Source: Aspidapion aeneum
Taxonomy: Eukaryota; Arthropoda; Insecta; Coleoptera; Brentidae
Direction of reading: 5' to 3'
DNA length: 64,000 bases
Assembly (NCBI GenBank): GCA_963576565.1
Contig: OY755048.1
Span: 4,346,501-4,410,500 of the forward strand
A model generated the notes under the pieces. That model had not been told where the DNA came from and made no database searches. It was given only the letters and a program-made list of their open reading frames with translations. Within the stretch, counting starts at the first letter, position 1, and the number at the start of each line of letters is the position of its first letter. The position numbers and the translations under genes are program-made. Below, piece after piece: positions 1 to 10,749 of this stretch.

Positions 1-984
1 AGGTTGTGTTTTTATCACTTTTTGTAGAGTAACTTGCTCATTTGAATTTTTTTCTGTCTTTTCAAGACTATTTAGCCATTTTATAAGGTTAATGGCAGGT
101 CTACCAAGTAGATTTTCATGGTTTTCCATGACATATGTCTTTATTGTCCTGTCTTCACCCTTATGCTTGACTTTAAGTTTACATTTGCCTAGTATGTTCA
201 ATCTGTATCCTCCTGGACCCTTTAATTTAGTTTTAGTGCATTTTAGTTTTGGTTTCTGTACCAACTTGTCATATAATGCTTTGCTTAGTATTGTAACATC
301 TTCACCTGAGTCTATTTTAAAGTTAACTTCTCCTTGAGGTAATTTTAAGGCTATTTTCCAAGCTGTTTCTTTGTCTCCTTGTATTTCTCGTACAATTTGG
401 TTTACATCAGAGTCTGATGATGACTCGTCTGAACTGTCCTCTACCTCATTGACTTTTTTGTGTTTACCAGGAGTTGCTACAGACCTGGTTTTGCACATTT
501 GTTTATAATGACCTTTGATTGAACATTTTTCACAATGCACTTTTAATGCAGGGCAGTCTTGTAACCGATGACTTGGTTTTTTTCCACATCTACCACATTG
601 TGTATAGGTTTTTGTAGAGTGTGATTCCTCATTTTTTTGATGTTTTGGTCTCTTATTTATGAAAACTCTGTTTACACCTGCTGTGTCATCGATAAGTTGT
701 TTATTGTCCAGCTTAACTCGTTCACTTTGCAAGATTTTAGCTTTGGCTGTTTCTAGCGTCAAATTACTATCAAGCTGCAACGTCAATGACAACTTTTTAT
801 CCAAAATACCCACAACTAGTCTGTCTCGAACTAATTCATCTGTCATTGTACCATAATTGCAGGTTTTTGACAAGGTAATGACTGTTGAAATGTATTCTTG
901 AGATGTCTCACCTTCTTGTTGACTTCTTGTGTTGAACTTGGCTCGTTCCATGCAAACATTGACCTTTTTAATAAAGTAGTCATG
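1..984 (-). pseudogene. Ty3/gypsy Gag C-terminal half and protease, running off the window
   Basis: A minus-strand reading frame stays open from about 984 down to base 1, with no stop. It encodes the C-terminal part of a retrotransposon Gag followed by an aspartic protease. Two zinc knuckles are visible near 490-600: CGRCGKKPSHRLQDC (C-x2-C-x5-H-x4-C) and CEKCSIKGHYKQMC (C-x2-C-x4-H-x4-C). An acidic serine-rich linker follows, then a protease with the active-site motif DSGEDVTIL near 300. In this family Gag packages the element RNA and the protease processes Gag-Pol in cytoplasmic particles; reverse transcriptase and integrase would lie beyond the left edge. The frame is offset by one base from the Gag start at 1294, at a run of six T on the minus strand near 986-991, so this copy is probably inactive. 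No envelope gene is visible. Family assignment rests on the knuckle-protease order and the adjacent PBS; the clade is not determined. Confidence 0.8.
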
Positions 985-1294
985 GAAAAAATCTGTCTGT
1001 TGGGCTACAACCATCTAATGACTGATTGACTTCAGGTCCCATATGGAGTAATAAACTGTCCACTTGTGCTTTTTCTGGCATTGCACTTGCATTTGTCACG
1101 TTCTGTAACGCTCGTAATTTACCAACCACCTGTTCCACTGGACATGGAACAAATGAAAATTTTTCTGGGGGTGGTACATTTGTCACTGTTGCTGTGTTTG
1201 CTGTGCCACCCAGAACTTGTATCTGTGCCAAGGCCCGCTCCATACGGTCTACTTGAGTTTGTAAATCTTCATTTTTCCTTTGTAGTTTCTCCAT
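980..1294 (-). pseudogene. Ty3/gypsy Gag N-terminal part, frameshifted
   Basis: This is a 104-residue minus-strand frame starting at an ATG at 1294. The first ~25 residues (EKLQRKNEDLQTQVDRMERA) form a predicted coiled coil, followed by a proline-rich stretch and a helical capsid-like segment. Reading stops at 980-982, but the same protein continues at once in the next frame, into the zinc-knuckle part that runs to base 1. The shift falls at a short homopolymer, so it looks like a single-base indel rather than a programmed shift: in gypsy elements programmed shifts normally fall after Gag, not inside it. The start is chosen because it is the first ATG downstream of the primer-binding site at 1421-1432. 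Together with the downstream frame it forms one degraded Gag-Pol copy. Confidence 0.7.
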
Positions 1295-1420
1295 GGCAAA
1301 AAATAATTCTTAGTATTCCACTTTTAACTATTGATGTTGAAAGCTACCTGAATTTTTAGGTTAGGTGATGGAATTTTTGCGTTTTTTCGGATAATACGTG
1401 ACTTTTGTTTATTATTTTTA

Positions 1421-1432
1421 CACCTGACACCA
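1421..1432 (-). other. Retrotransposon primer-binding site
   Basis: On the minus strand this reads TGGTGTCAGGTG, starting with the TGG that pairs with tRNA 3' CCA. TGGTGTCAG matches what is expected for a tRNA-Leu 3' end. It lies directly after a CA dinucleotide, which would be the end of the 5' LTR, and about 130 bp before the Gag ATG. Confidence 0.6.
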
Positions 1433-1570
1433 TGTACGATTGTCTCTATTAAGCCTTTTATATTATTGTAGTTTTAAGTAACTTTATTTTAATAAAAACT
1501 CAAGAGCGTTTTAAACTAAATGTGTATTTTATAAGACCCAAAGAACAATGTATTTCCCTAAACAGGACAG
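1433..1570 (-). repeat. Putative gypsy LTR, possibly complete but short
   Basis: The minus strand begins near 1570 with TGTCCTG and ends ...TACA right before the PBS, so it has TG...CA termini. Inside are a TATA-like TTATAAAATA near 1530 and an AATAAA near 1490. The 5' limit is uncertain because a mariner remnant starts within about 30 bp and may have truncated the LTR. Confidence 0.45.
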
Positions 1571-1596
1571 CTGATCATTTGACAACAATCTTGGAA

Positions 1597-2112
1597 TCAT
1601 AAATAAAACTGGTTTATGAAACATCTACTGTACATCCAGTGCATTTCATTGATTTTGGCCTGTGTTAAAACTACCGTATTAGGTCTAGCGTTGTCATGCA
1701 GGAGCAACACGTCTTGGATGGGGTGTGCTCTCCTCTTTTGGCGATTATCAAGCTTTACCTGGTCGAGTAAGTTGCAGTAGTAAGCCGTGTTTATTGTTAC
1801 TCGCTCGTGTAAAAAATCGACCAACAAAACTCCTCTCCAGTCCCAGAAAACGGTCGCTAAAACTTTGACTGCAGAAATGATGGTAAGGACGACGTGGTTG
1901 ACTCACGTTGTCGACACGCTCACAATCGTCGTTAATTTCTTTGCACCAAGTTTTTACAGGTACCCACGAAAGCGTCTTATTTCCGAACTGTGCTCGCAAT
2001 CTGCATCGAATTTCAGCAGGTTTAAGGTTTTCGCGTGTAAGGAATTTAATGATTATTCTTTGCGCAACATTGCTGTGTACCTTCTTTTCGCTCATTGCGA
2101 TTGCTCCTGGCC
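1597..2112 (-). pseudogene. Mariner-family transposase remnant, internally deleted
   Basis: Two minus-strand pieces belong to a Tc1/mariner transposase. The N-terminal piece (from an ATG near 2094) has the helix-turn-helix DNA-binding region, including LKPAEIRCRLRAQFG and VKTWCKEINDD. The C-terminal piece contains VLATVFWDWRGVLLVDFLHE, TINTAYYCNLLDQVK and LLHDNARPNT, the typical surroundings of the second catalytic Asp of mariner DDD enzymes. The segment that should carry the first catalytic Asp (TGDE-like) is deleted between them, and the protein ends before the third Asp near 1640. A frameshift also separates the pieces. It cannot encode an active enzyme. The family call is strong; subfamily is not resolved. 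Confidence 0.85.
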
Positions 2113-2169
2113 AAATGAGCATCGCGGCACTACCAGCTGCCTACATGCTGCTGAATATCCCTACTTCAA

Positions 2170-2790
2170 AATTTTAACGGATTCCTTATTTTATTATTTC
2201 TTTTAACATTTTTAACTATTTCAAATCCTTATTTAACAGCCACGTTCATCTTGAATGACTTTTCCGTTAGTTTTAAAAGTTTAAGAGGCTTGTTATATTT
2301 GATCCACCCTCGTAATGTCAAGCGAGATGTTTTTTTTTCAGGTAAGTGACGCTTTTCCAGATAATTGTGAGTTTTTGGTAAAATTTTCGAACACGTTGAT
2401 TTTCTTTGCGATTTTTGTAGCACGCCCTCTTCGAGGGGTAAACATTACCTCTTTCATTTCTACAACCGCGAAAAAATTCTAAACTCCATAAAAAAAACAC
2501 CCCGTAACATTAGAGATATTTTCAGCAATTACAGAATAATTTTTTTTTATATATTATGTGGGGCACAATTATAGGGGTTATTTTGTTACTAAAAATTTAA
2601 AAAAATTAAAGCAACTATTTAAATATGTTGGGCTTTTAATAGTATTAGGCCGTAATTCTTATTCTAATGTACTCAAATGTACGGCCGCCCAATTTTTTAA
2701 TGTCATCTAAAAATTGCTTAAACTCGTCTGAAAAAGCAGGAATTTCAGAAAACTGCTAGCGAAAGGCGCTTACTAAATCATGATACTCAT
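2170..2790. other. AT-rich spacer with a fragment of a dispersed repeat
   Basis: No gene is seen. The stretch 2380-2450 (…TTTTTGTAGCACGC…TTCGAGGGG…) resembles parts of the repeat at 13640-14200 and 39560-39820. Confidence 0.4.
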
Positions 2791-2791
2791 T

Positions 2792-3045
2792 TCGTCGTTG
2801 ATCTTACAAACTGACGAAACTCATTTATTGTAATTTTACAAGAGAGCAATTTCAAGTTGCAAGGAAAGTTTATTTTGTATTTATATCACTAAAAATGTTC
2901 TTGGATCTAATGATTTTTGTGCTATTTAAAGGATTTTTATGATTTACACTTTGTGAAATGAAAGAACGACACAAATAAGGTAGTATTATGGTCATCTCAA
3001 AACTGCATTTTTGTGAGATACGTCAGTTTGTAAGATCAACGACGA
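2792..3045. repeat. Inverted repeat, 25-bp perfect arms
   Basis: Arms 2792-2816 and 3021-3045 are exact reverse complements (starting TCGTCGTTGATCTTACAAAC), separated by ~200 bp of AT-rich DNA. A MITE-like hairpin; no target duplication was recognised. Confidence 0.6.
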
Positions 3046-3900
3046 TTTGAAACCATATGATGTTGCCAAATAACACACTGTTCCTTTGTATTCTCCAAAT
3101 GTTGGAAAAATAATGACATTAAAAAAGTGGGCCACTGTACTTAGCTAAGATCGGTACTTAGCTAATAGGTAGTGGAAAGATATGCCAATTTTGATTCTAA
3201 TTGTTTTATTCTGGCTTTTTAATAGAAATCAAGTAAAACCAAAACTGCACAAATTATTATTAATATTTAATAACCTCGATATTTTATGTATCTTTGAAAA
3301 AAGGTCCAACTATATATATTAGGTCATAATAATACATAAATATTACGTATATTGTCAATGTAGCAAAAACATTTTTGAAAACATATTTTGATTTTAATAT
3401 TGATACCTTAATTATCTGTTAAGTATACATTTGTGTTTATTTTGATATGGGTGAACATCACAATCTGAATTGTGCTCTTTTTTTTATAAAAGTTCTATTT
3501 CTTTATAATATTTAAAATTGTGTATATTATTATTGTAGTCATCCTGTATCGGTTCCGATCTTTTCAGTGTGTGTATCCTCATAACATAAACATTTTTATA
3601 AAAATTTAGCATTGCATTCTAATTATCGTATATTTTTTAATACATAAATATATTTTTTTATATTAAATGTCTTAAAATACTTTGTTTTTATATTTATTAT
3701 ATAAAATATGGGTATCAAATTTTATTCAGAATTTTTTATATCAATGCGTGGGTGTTCTTGTTCATTGTATATTTAGTCTTACATTAACATTTTCATATGT
3801 GAGGGACCTGCGTAAGAGGGATGATACTTGTGAGCGTTTCCTCAATTAACTACTTACTTACCTAATTGATTTAAATGATTCGCTATCTTTAAAAGTAAGT
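3046..3900. other. AT-rich spacer, nothing recognised
   Basis: No coding frame, RNA gene or clear repeat seen. It contains a short local duplication of ACTTAGCTAA near 3140-3165. Confidence 0.4.
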
Positions 3901-3901
3901 A

Positions 3902-4081
3902 CAGTGTACTCCGGTTATAACGTACATGGGTTATAACGTACTTTAGGTTATTACGTACCTATTTCATTGGTCCGGCCATAATCCTCTTCTTTTTAATTGT
4001 GTTGTTTATAACGTACGTCCGCTTATAAAGTACATATTATATTCTGGTCCCTTGAGGGTACGTTATAACCGGAGTACACTG
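3902..4081. mobile_element. Pogo/Tigger-type MITE, 180 bp
   Basis: Terminal inverted repeats begin CAGTGTACTCCGGTTATAAC on both ends and the element is flanked by TA dinucleotides (3900-3901 and 4082-4083). CAG termini with a TA target fit non-autonomous pogo/Tigger elements. Subterminal copies of TTATAACGTAC recur inside. Confidence 0.8.
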
Positions 4082-4727
4082 TAATAGCAAGCCCCCTTCT
4101 GATATAAATTTTAAAATGAAAAAATCAACAAAATGTAAATCAAGTTGGGAAGGGTTACATACACCTATAATAATACGAATGGACTGAGCCTCATGTTCGA
4201 AAATTGATTTTAGATTGAAATGGGGCTAGACCGGGTAAAACACGGACAAAAACGCACTGTATGGGAAAGACCTCTTTTTTGAAATAATTCGAAGTTTTGA
4301 GTTAGGAAAAGGACTTTATTAAAAGAAAAGAAGTTTTTGCAATTGCTCTAAAATCTATAAAGATAAAGTTATACGAATTTTCATTTAAAAACATACTTAA
4401 ACTTACTTTAAACTAGTCTTTTTTTTAAATTTAATAAAATATAACTAGGACATTAAGTTTACAGGTCTGAAATACCTAACTTGATACCTTTATTTATCTC
4501 ACAAAACAAAAAGGTACTATAAATAATGTACACAGGAATGTTTGGGCTACTGTATTTTAAAAAATCTTATGAAGTTTGTGGTAGGTCAAATTACAAAAAA
4601 AAGTAGGTACCAACAAATGATTTCGTACTGGCATATATGCAGGGTGATTCAAGTCGTCCACCATTGCTGATTATTAGAGATAGAAAAAAGCTTAAACTGG
4701 CAAACTAGTAGAATTTTTGACGCTCTT

Positions 4728-4985
4728 TAAGATGGTCAAATCAAAAGCACAATCGAGCATTGCGTTTTCGACTTTTTTCATAAAACATGTTTTTTTTTAA
4801 TTGAACACCCGTTATTTTATAATGTTTTCTAATAGGTCTTTCAATATAAACAAAAATAGTTTTTTAGTTTTTTTCTTAAATTTATAAATAAAGAAGATAT
4901 TTTTACGTAAATATATGTATTTTGAAAAAACTCGAAAACGCAATGCTCGATTGCTTTTTTGATTTAACCTTCTTAAAAAGTGTCA
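4728..4985. repeat. Inner foldback repeat
   Basis: Arms near 4730-4782 and 4917-4975 are inverted copies sharing CGAAAACGCAATGCTCGATT (in the right-arm orientation), with ~130 bp of AT-rich loop between. Confidence 0.65.
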
Positions 4986-5627
4986 TAAATTGATGTCTTT
5001 AAATTCGGAACAAAAATAGTTATTGATTTTTTTAATTTAAAAATAAATTTAGAAATTTTTTTTTTGAAAACAAGCTTTTATAAAATGGACTAAAAAGCAT
5101 AAAATTATTTTTTTGAGTGTTCTGATATGAAACGGCTCAAGGCGACAGAAGCTTGACCAGGAGCAAAAAGCTTAGGTCCCAAGTAAATCACAGCATAGTC
5201 AACATCGTTTCCTAAAACTGTTTGTTATTATTATGATCATTATACGCAAGGATTAATTAATTTTGGTCGAGATCGAACAAACTAAAGCCTTACCTCTTCT
5301 ACGCCGTCCCCCTTTTTAGTGGGAGAGCATATGAATTTTGAAATCAATCAGATACTTACGTGGAAGTCAGTTAAAAGTAATCAGAAAAACTTGACATTAA
5401 ATCGTCCATTTTGAATCCGCCATATTGAATTTTTGTAATCTGATCAAAAATTCGTATTCCTCATCCTCAAAAACCCCCAGATACCAATTTTGGTGGAAAT
5501 CCGAGAAACTAAAATTTTACCCCCTCTCCGCCCTCCGGGTTAGGGGTGAGGTAGGCAGTCAGTGATACAACATTATTAGATTGTCATCGGAATTATAACG
5601 TTATGCGAAATTTGTCAATCCGATACG

Positions 5628-5838
5628 CATAGGCGAAGTTAAGGGGGGGGGGCTTGGAATGGCTTAGCCCTCCCAAAAACTCAGTTAGCCCCCCAAAAAT
5701 AATTTGAAAGATCGTCCATGGGTCAAGAGCGATTCAGTTTTTTAGCTCTTGCAAATATTGAAAATGGGATAACAAAATCCCTGATGCTAGGTGATGTTCT
5801 GGAAAAACGGATTAAAACAGGAAACAGGAAACTGGAAG

Positions 5839-5897
<59 letters not shown>

Positions 5898-6759
5898 TTT
5901 ATCGGTTTCACAACGTTCTACGTCTTCCGATACCCAATCTCCACTGGTTTCTGTTTGCTCATAATTCATCATCTAGGCCTCTTGTTCTTATTTCACTGTC
6001 TATTCCTTTTCTCCAGCTTCTCCGTGGCCGTCCTCGTTTTCTTCGGCCAGTTGGTTTCCATTGTAGTATTTGTTTAGGTAGTCTTTCATCATTCATTCTT
6101 TGTACATGTCCGTACCACACCAGTTGCTTTGTTCTTATATCATCTACTAAAGTACGTTCCCCCACTGTCATAATTTTTCTTATTCTTTGATTTGTAACTC
6201 TTTCTCTTTTTGATTTCCCTGCTGCTCTTCTCCAATAGTCTATCTCCGTAGCGGAAAGCATTTTTTCAGTTCTATCCTTGATTGGCCATACTTCTGAGCC
6301 GTATGTAATAATACTTTTAATCAGCTTTTTGTTATGTTTTGATATACTTTGGTCCCAAATTATTCCATTTAATAGAGTTATTGCTTTTCATCCTTGTACG
6401 TTTCGATCTTTTAGAGCTTTGTCTAGTGTTCCGTCAGCTGTAATTTTTAGACCGAAGTATTTATACTCATCACAGGACTGAATTCGCTGCCCGATATTTA
6501 AGATTAGATCCTGTTTTAAGTTCCTGTTGGATCTAAAAACAGGATCTAACTGGAAGCCTTCAATAAAATTGTCCTATTATGTTTTCTTTTATTTTAACTT
6601 TGCTTTCAGGGTTGATTTGTATGATACGTTTATTTTACACTATAAAATATTCCTATCTTGACTCAATACCTTACAATACAAAACATATTTCACTATTGGG
6701 TATTACGAGACGAGGGGCTTTAGCCCCCCCCCAGATCTGATGACCTAACTTCGCCCATG
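5628..6759. mobile_element. Non-autonomous hAT-type element with nested LINE fragment
   Basis: Termini are CATAGGCGAAGTTA and its inverted counterpart ending TAACTTCGCCCATG. Flanking 8-mers are CCGATACG (5620-5627) and CGGATACG (6760-6767), an 8-bp target duplication with one mismatch, as in hAT elements. G/C homopolymer tracts lie just inside both ends. No hAT transposase is present; the interior is largely a LINE 3' fragment. Confidence 0.7.
5840..6547 (-). pseudogene. 3' end of a non-LTR retrotransposon (C-terminal reverse transcriptase fragment)
   Basis: Minus-strand frames encode the C-terminal segment of an endonuclease/reverse-transcriptase LINE: SIITYGSEVWPIKDR, then TKQLVWYGHVQRMNDERLPK, then GRRKRGRPRRSW. 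The same protein segment occurs on the plus strand at 38351-38767. There is an in-frame stop near 6390, so it is a dead copy. The 3' tail is the (TA)n run at 5840-5895. The insertion is bounded by a 10-bp direct repeat AACTGGAAGC (5830-5839 and 6548-6557), a LINE target-site duplication. It is 5'-truncated and lacks the catalytic palm. Clade is not certain; an RTE/CR1-like element is plausible. Confidence 0.8.
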
Positions 6760-7640
6760 CGGATACGTGGAAGTGAGATAAAAGTAATCAGAAAACTTGA
6801 CATTAAATTGTCCATTTTGAATCCGCCATATTGAATTTTTGTAATGTGATCAAAAATTCGTAATTCTCATCCTCAAAAACCCCCAGATACCAATTTTGGT
6901 GGAAATCCGAGAAACTAAAATTTTACCCCCTCTCCGCCCTCCGGGTTAGGGGTGAGGTAGGCAGTCAGTGATACCACATTATTAGAATGTCATAGAAACT
7001 ATAACGGTATGCGAAAGTCGAAGTCAATCGGATACGTGGAAGTCAGTTGAAAGTAATCCGAAAACTTGACAACAAGTCGTCCATTTTGACTCCGCCATAT
7101 TGAATTTTTGTAATCTGATCAAAAATTCGTAATTCTCATCCTCAAAAACCCCCAGATACCAATTTTGGTTGAAATCGGACAAGCTAAAGTTTTACCCCCT
7201 CTCCACAGGTAGGTACCCGATGAAACCATATTATTGTATTGTCATCGGAACTAAGACGCTATGCGAAATTTGAAGTCAATCGGATGTTTGGAAGTTCTTC
7301 AAAAATGAGTTGGAAGATTTGTTGCTTGTAATAACGAATTTATTTGAAGTTTACGTATGTTTTTAATGTTAATTAGTATTAAACTTTACCTTTATAGATT
7401 CTAGAGCAATTGCAAAAACTTCTTTACTTTCAAAAAAGTCGTTTTTCTAACTCAAAGCTTTAAAATAATTCAAAAAAGAGGTCTTTCCCATACAACATAA
7501 TGCGTTTTTTTTTTCGTGTTTTGAAATACTGGGAAATACCGGGAAATACCTCAGGAAATACCCTAGGTATTTCATTTTGGTGTACAAACATCAGCGATCG
7601 AGCCACCCCTCGGGCCAAGTCCATTCGTTTATAGGCCTGT

Positions 7641-8056
7641 AGTTGGCAATTTTAAAAATAACGAAGTAAGATTATATTTAAAGTCCTTACTGGAATAATA
7701 CGTAAAACCCTTGAATTATATTTGTTTGTATAAAATTGTGAAAAATTTTTGCGCGGCGTATAAAAGTTTTGTAAAACTTGGTTTTTACTAAAATGTAGTT
7801 TTTATGGGGTTTCCTTGATGTCCTGATGTAATGTAATTTAAATACTATAATGCCTACCTACTACAAGTAATGTCCTTACTGTTGTAAATTTTCTTAAACC
7901 AACTACATTTAAATCATTCTTGTTGGATGGGGTTTTTCTGTCTTTGTGGCCTCAACTACTGCTTGTATTAACATTTTTGACAGTCGGAGGGATAAAGGGA
8001 GACCGAAGCTGGTTGCCTCACGGATCGGCTTTCACGTGGGCAAAAACATAAAACTT
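7641..8056. other. AT-rich spacer
   Basis: No gene seen. A short segment near 7990-8030 (ggagaccgaagctg) is matched in inverted sense near 14199-14215. Confidence 0.3.
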
Positions 8057-8857
8057 ACTCAATAGATAGTTTCGCCGACAACCACAACTTTAACAATATT
8101 TGACAGTTCGAAATAGCTTTTTTGGTACCGGTTTTTGACGACCTCGACGGTCCGGTTATTTGTCGTTTGGTGCGCAAGACCATTAAAATAGTGACAAAAA
8201 GAGAGAGAGACGTTTCCGGAATAGGGGAACATGGGGGAATATTTTTTGGTCTGAAGGTAACTTTTTATTTCCAGATTTAATATTTTGTGGTCATATGTAA
8301 GTCTTGCTATGTATGGTTTTTAAATTTTGCATGTGATAATATTATTTTTCGTTCCATACTGATTTGAGTATTGAAGTTGCCTTGAAATAGTTCATAGTAC
8401 ACCGGTCTATTTTGTAAGTGATGACTAAGAGGCTGAATTATCTTACATAGCTAGCTTACTCAATAGATAGTTTCGCCGACAACCACAACTTTAACAATAT
8501 TTGACAGTTCGAAATAGCTTTTTTGGTACCGGTTTTTGACGACCTCGACGGTCCGGTTATTTGTCGTTTGGTGCGCAAGACCATTAAAATAGTGACAAAA
8601 AGAAAGAGAAACGTTTCCGGAATAGGGGAACATGGGGGAATATTTTTTTGTCTGAAGGAAACTTTTTATTTCCAGATTTAATATTTTGTGGTCATATGTA
8701 AGTCTTGCTATGTATGGTTTTTAAATTTTGCATGTGATAATATTATTTTTCGTTCCATACTGATTTGAGTATTGAAGTTGCCTTGAAATAGTTCATAGTA
8801 CACCGGTCTATTTTGTAAGTGATGACTAAGAGGCTGAATTATCTCACAGCTATATTC
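8057..8857. repeat. Tandem duplication, two ~401-bp units
   Basis: Units starting at about 8057 and 8458 are nearly identical, both beginning ACTCAATAGATAGTTTCGCC and ending ...AAGAGGCTGAATTATCT. Differences are a handful of bases by eye, so the duplication is recent. Confidence 0.85.
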
Positions 8858-9293
8858 GGCCGAGACGCCTAACTATATTTCTGCAACTTGCCCCTTCAAA
8901 AGCTTTACATAGGTCACTTTTGTTAAATTTGAAGGCGACTTCACTACTCAAATCAATCTGTAAGAAACAATAATATATTTCTTAATGCCTCATTACGATG
9001 TTTCTTATTTCCCCGCGATAATCAAAACGAAAAATAAGAAAAAATTCCGCAGTATTTTGCACCATTTGTTCATGACAAACAAAATTTAAAACCATACATA
9101 GAAACCCTTACATATGATTACAAACTTAAGTCATAAAATATTCGAAAAGGTTTGCTTGTCAAAAATATTTACAAAATTGCTAAAACTAATAATATTGTAG
9201 TAGGAGAATTTAAAAGCTTTTTTTTCTGATACCTAAGACAAAATGCAAGAGTAAAAAGAAAATATTTCCTATTACCCCTATTACTTATTCCCC

Positions 9294-10457
9294 CTAAAGT
9301 TTGTTCTGCAGTTTTTCTAGATGTAGCACAAGCATTTGACAAAGTGTGGCATGAAGGCCTTAATTTTAAACTAAAAAGGTTTCTGCCAAAACAATATTCG
9401 GATATTTTGGAATCATACATATCTGATAGACATTTTAGAGTAAAACAGGAAGACTCATACTCAAATTTAAGAGAAATTCAAGCAGGCGTGCCCCAGGGTA
9501 GCGTACTAGGCCCTTATCTATACTTATTATTCACTTGTGATATCCCAAAGCCAGAAAATTGTCACTTAGCAACATTTGCCGATGATACTGGTTTATTGAC
9601 GGTAGAAAAATCTATTGAAAAATGCATAGAAAAACTTCAGGATGCAGTCACCCAAATTCACAGTTGGACCACAAAGTGGCGAATAAAATTAAATGAATCC
9701 AAATCAATTCATGTTGATTTTACAAGCAAAAATATAAATCACATACAAATAACAATTAACAACATTCCAGTACCATATTCGAATCAGGCAAAATATCTAG
9801 GTATGACACTTGATGCCAAATTGCGCTGGAAAGCACATGTTAAGAAAAAAAAAGAAGAACTTGAGATAAGGTATAGAAAAATGAACTGGCTAATTGGAAG
9901 GAAGTCCAATTTAACAATTCATAATAAGTTACTGCTTTATAGACAAATACTGAAACCAGTATGGACATATGGTATTCAACTATGGGGTTGTGCTAAAGAG
10001 AGTAACATTCTAGTTGTACAGAGATTTCAAAATAAAGTATTAAGAAACATTGTGAATGCACCTTGGTACGTTCGAAATAGTGACCTTCATCGAGATCTAA
10101 AAATTGAAACTGTAGCAGAGACTATAAAAAAGTACGCAAAACGCCATGAAGATAGACTCCATCGGCATGCGAATGTGGAAGCAATTCAGCTTCTAGACAA
10201 TACTATGCTAGTTCGACGACTAAAAAGAGTGAAGCCGTTTGAGCTAGTAAACTAAGTGAATTACACATAAAACAAAATAATGTTATAAACACAACACAAT
10301 TGTGAGTTACAGACTAAACAAAGCGGGGAGAACTGTTGAGTGAACCCTAAGTTTAAATCTGACTTTTCTAGTTAATTAAGTTAAAACAAAATTGCTAATT
10401 AGTCTTACTGACTAGATTGTAATAAAAAAAACACAGTGTTGACAAAAAAAAAAAAAA
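9294..10457 (+). pseudogene. Jockey-like LINE reverse transcriptase, 5'-truncated
   Basis: The frame is open from about 9300 to the stop at 10253-10255, with an internal ATG at 9344. It encodes most of a Jockey-type reverse transcriptase palm and thumb: FLDVAQAFDKVWHEG (catalytic Asp region), AGVPQGSVLGPYLYLLF, FADDTGLLT (catalytic FADD), then YLGMTLDAKLRWK and the C-terminal LWGCAKESN region. Endonuclease and ORF1 are missing, so it cannot move itself. A ~200-bp 3' UTR and a poly(A) tail (about 10444-10457) follow. Flanking CTTATTCCCC and CTTAATCCCC look like a 10-bp target duplication. A near-identical copy lies on the minus strand at 51269-52342, so the family moved recently. Confidence 0.9.
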
Positions 10458-10671
10458 CTTAATCCCCCATCTTCCCCTGTGCAGCCAGCGCCAGCCGATC
10501 GGAAATGGCACGGAATGTTATAGAAGCTCGCTAAAACAAAATTGTTAACCGCCGTGAGTTTGCGGCGTTCCACGAAAGCCGTTAACTACATGTGACGTTA
10601 AATATCAACAGTGTCAAATAGCTTTAATCATCGGCCGTTTTCGGCACGACCAAAAAAAAAAACTATCTAAT

Positions 10672-10746
10672 GTTTGAGCCGTTGTTTGAAGAAAGTATCA
10701 AACAATGGGTTGAGCCGTTGCTTGAGGATCAAACAACGGTTGAGCT
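10672..10746. repeat. Short inverted/tandem repeat of GAGCCGTTGTTTGA
   Basis: GAGCCGTTGTTTGA near 10677 faces TCAAACAACGGTTGAGC at 10729-10745, with a further imperfect pair (TCAAACAATGGGTTGAGCCG) between. It may be the edge of the foldback region to the left. Confidence 0.5.
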
Positions 10747-10749
10747 TAC

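Larger units (their letters stand above)
5345..7285. repeat. ~265-bp tandem array, about three units, interrupted by a hAT element
   Basis: Units at 5345-5627, 6768-7020 and 7025-7285 share the same order of phrases: 'ggatacgtggaagtcag', 'tccattttgaatccgccata', 'aaaacccccagataccaatt', 'ttaccccctctccgccctcc'. The first two units are about 90% alike by eye. The array is split by an insertion at 5628-6759. Confidence 0.75.
4160..7640. mobile_element. Composite element with long imperfect terminal inverted repeats
   Basis: The left arm (about 4160-4430) and right arm (about 7330-7640) are inverted copies: both carry ACGAATGGACT near the end, then a 'gggaaagacctctttttt' segment and a 'gcaattgctctaaaatctat'-like segment in matching order. 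Between them lie a small foldback, a 265-bp tandem array and a nested hAT element. No transposase is seen, so the superfamily is unknown. Confidence 0.6.
8057..10690. mobile_element. Foldback-like region with inverted right arm split by a LINE
   Basis: Sequences after 8880 repeat parts of the 401-bp unit in inverted orientation: 9075-9130 is the counterpart of 8280-8330 ('catatgtaagtcttgctatgtatgg'-like), 10461-10480 of 'aacatgggggaatat', and 10600-10665 of the unit start. The Jockey LINE at 9294-10457 lies in this right arm. Exact ends and the target duplication are not resolved. Confidence 0.5.

Noticed and set aside
5718..6077. Plus-strand 119-codon frame with an (IY)n tract
   Set aside because: It is a translation of the (TA)n LINE tail and the antisense of the LINE fragment on the minus strand.
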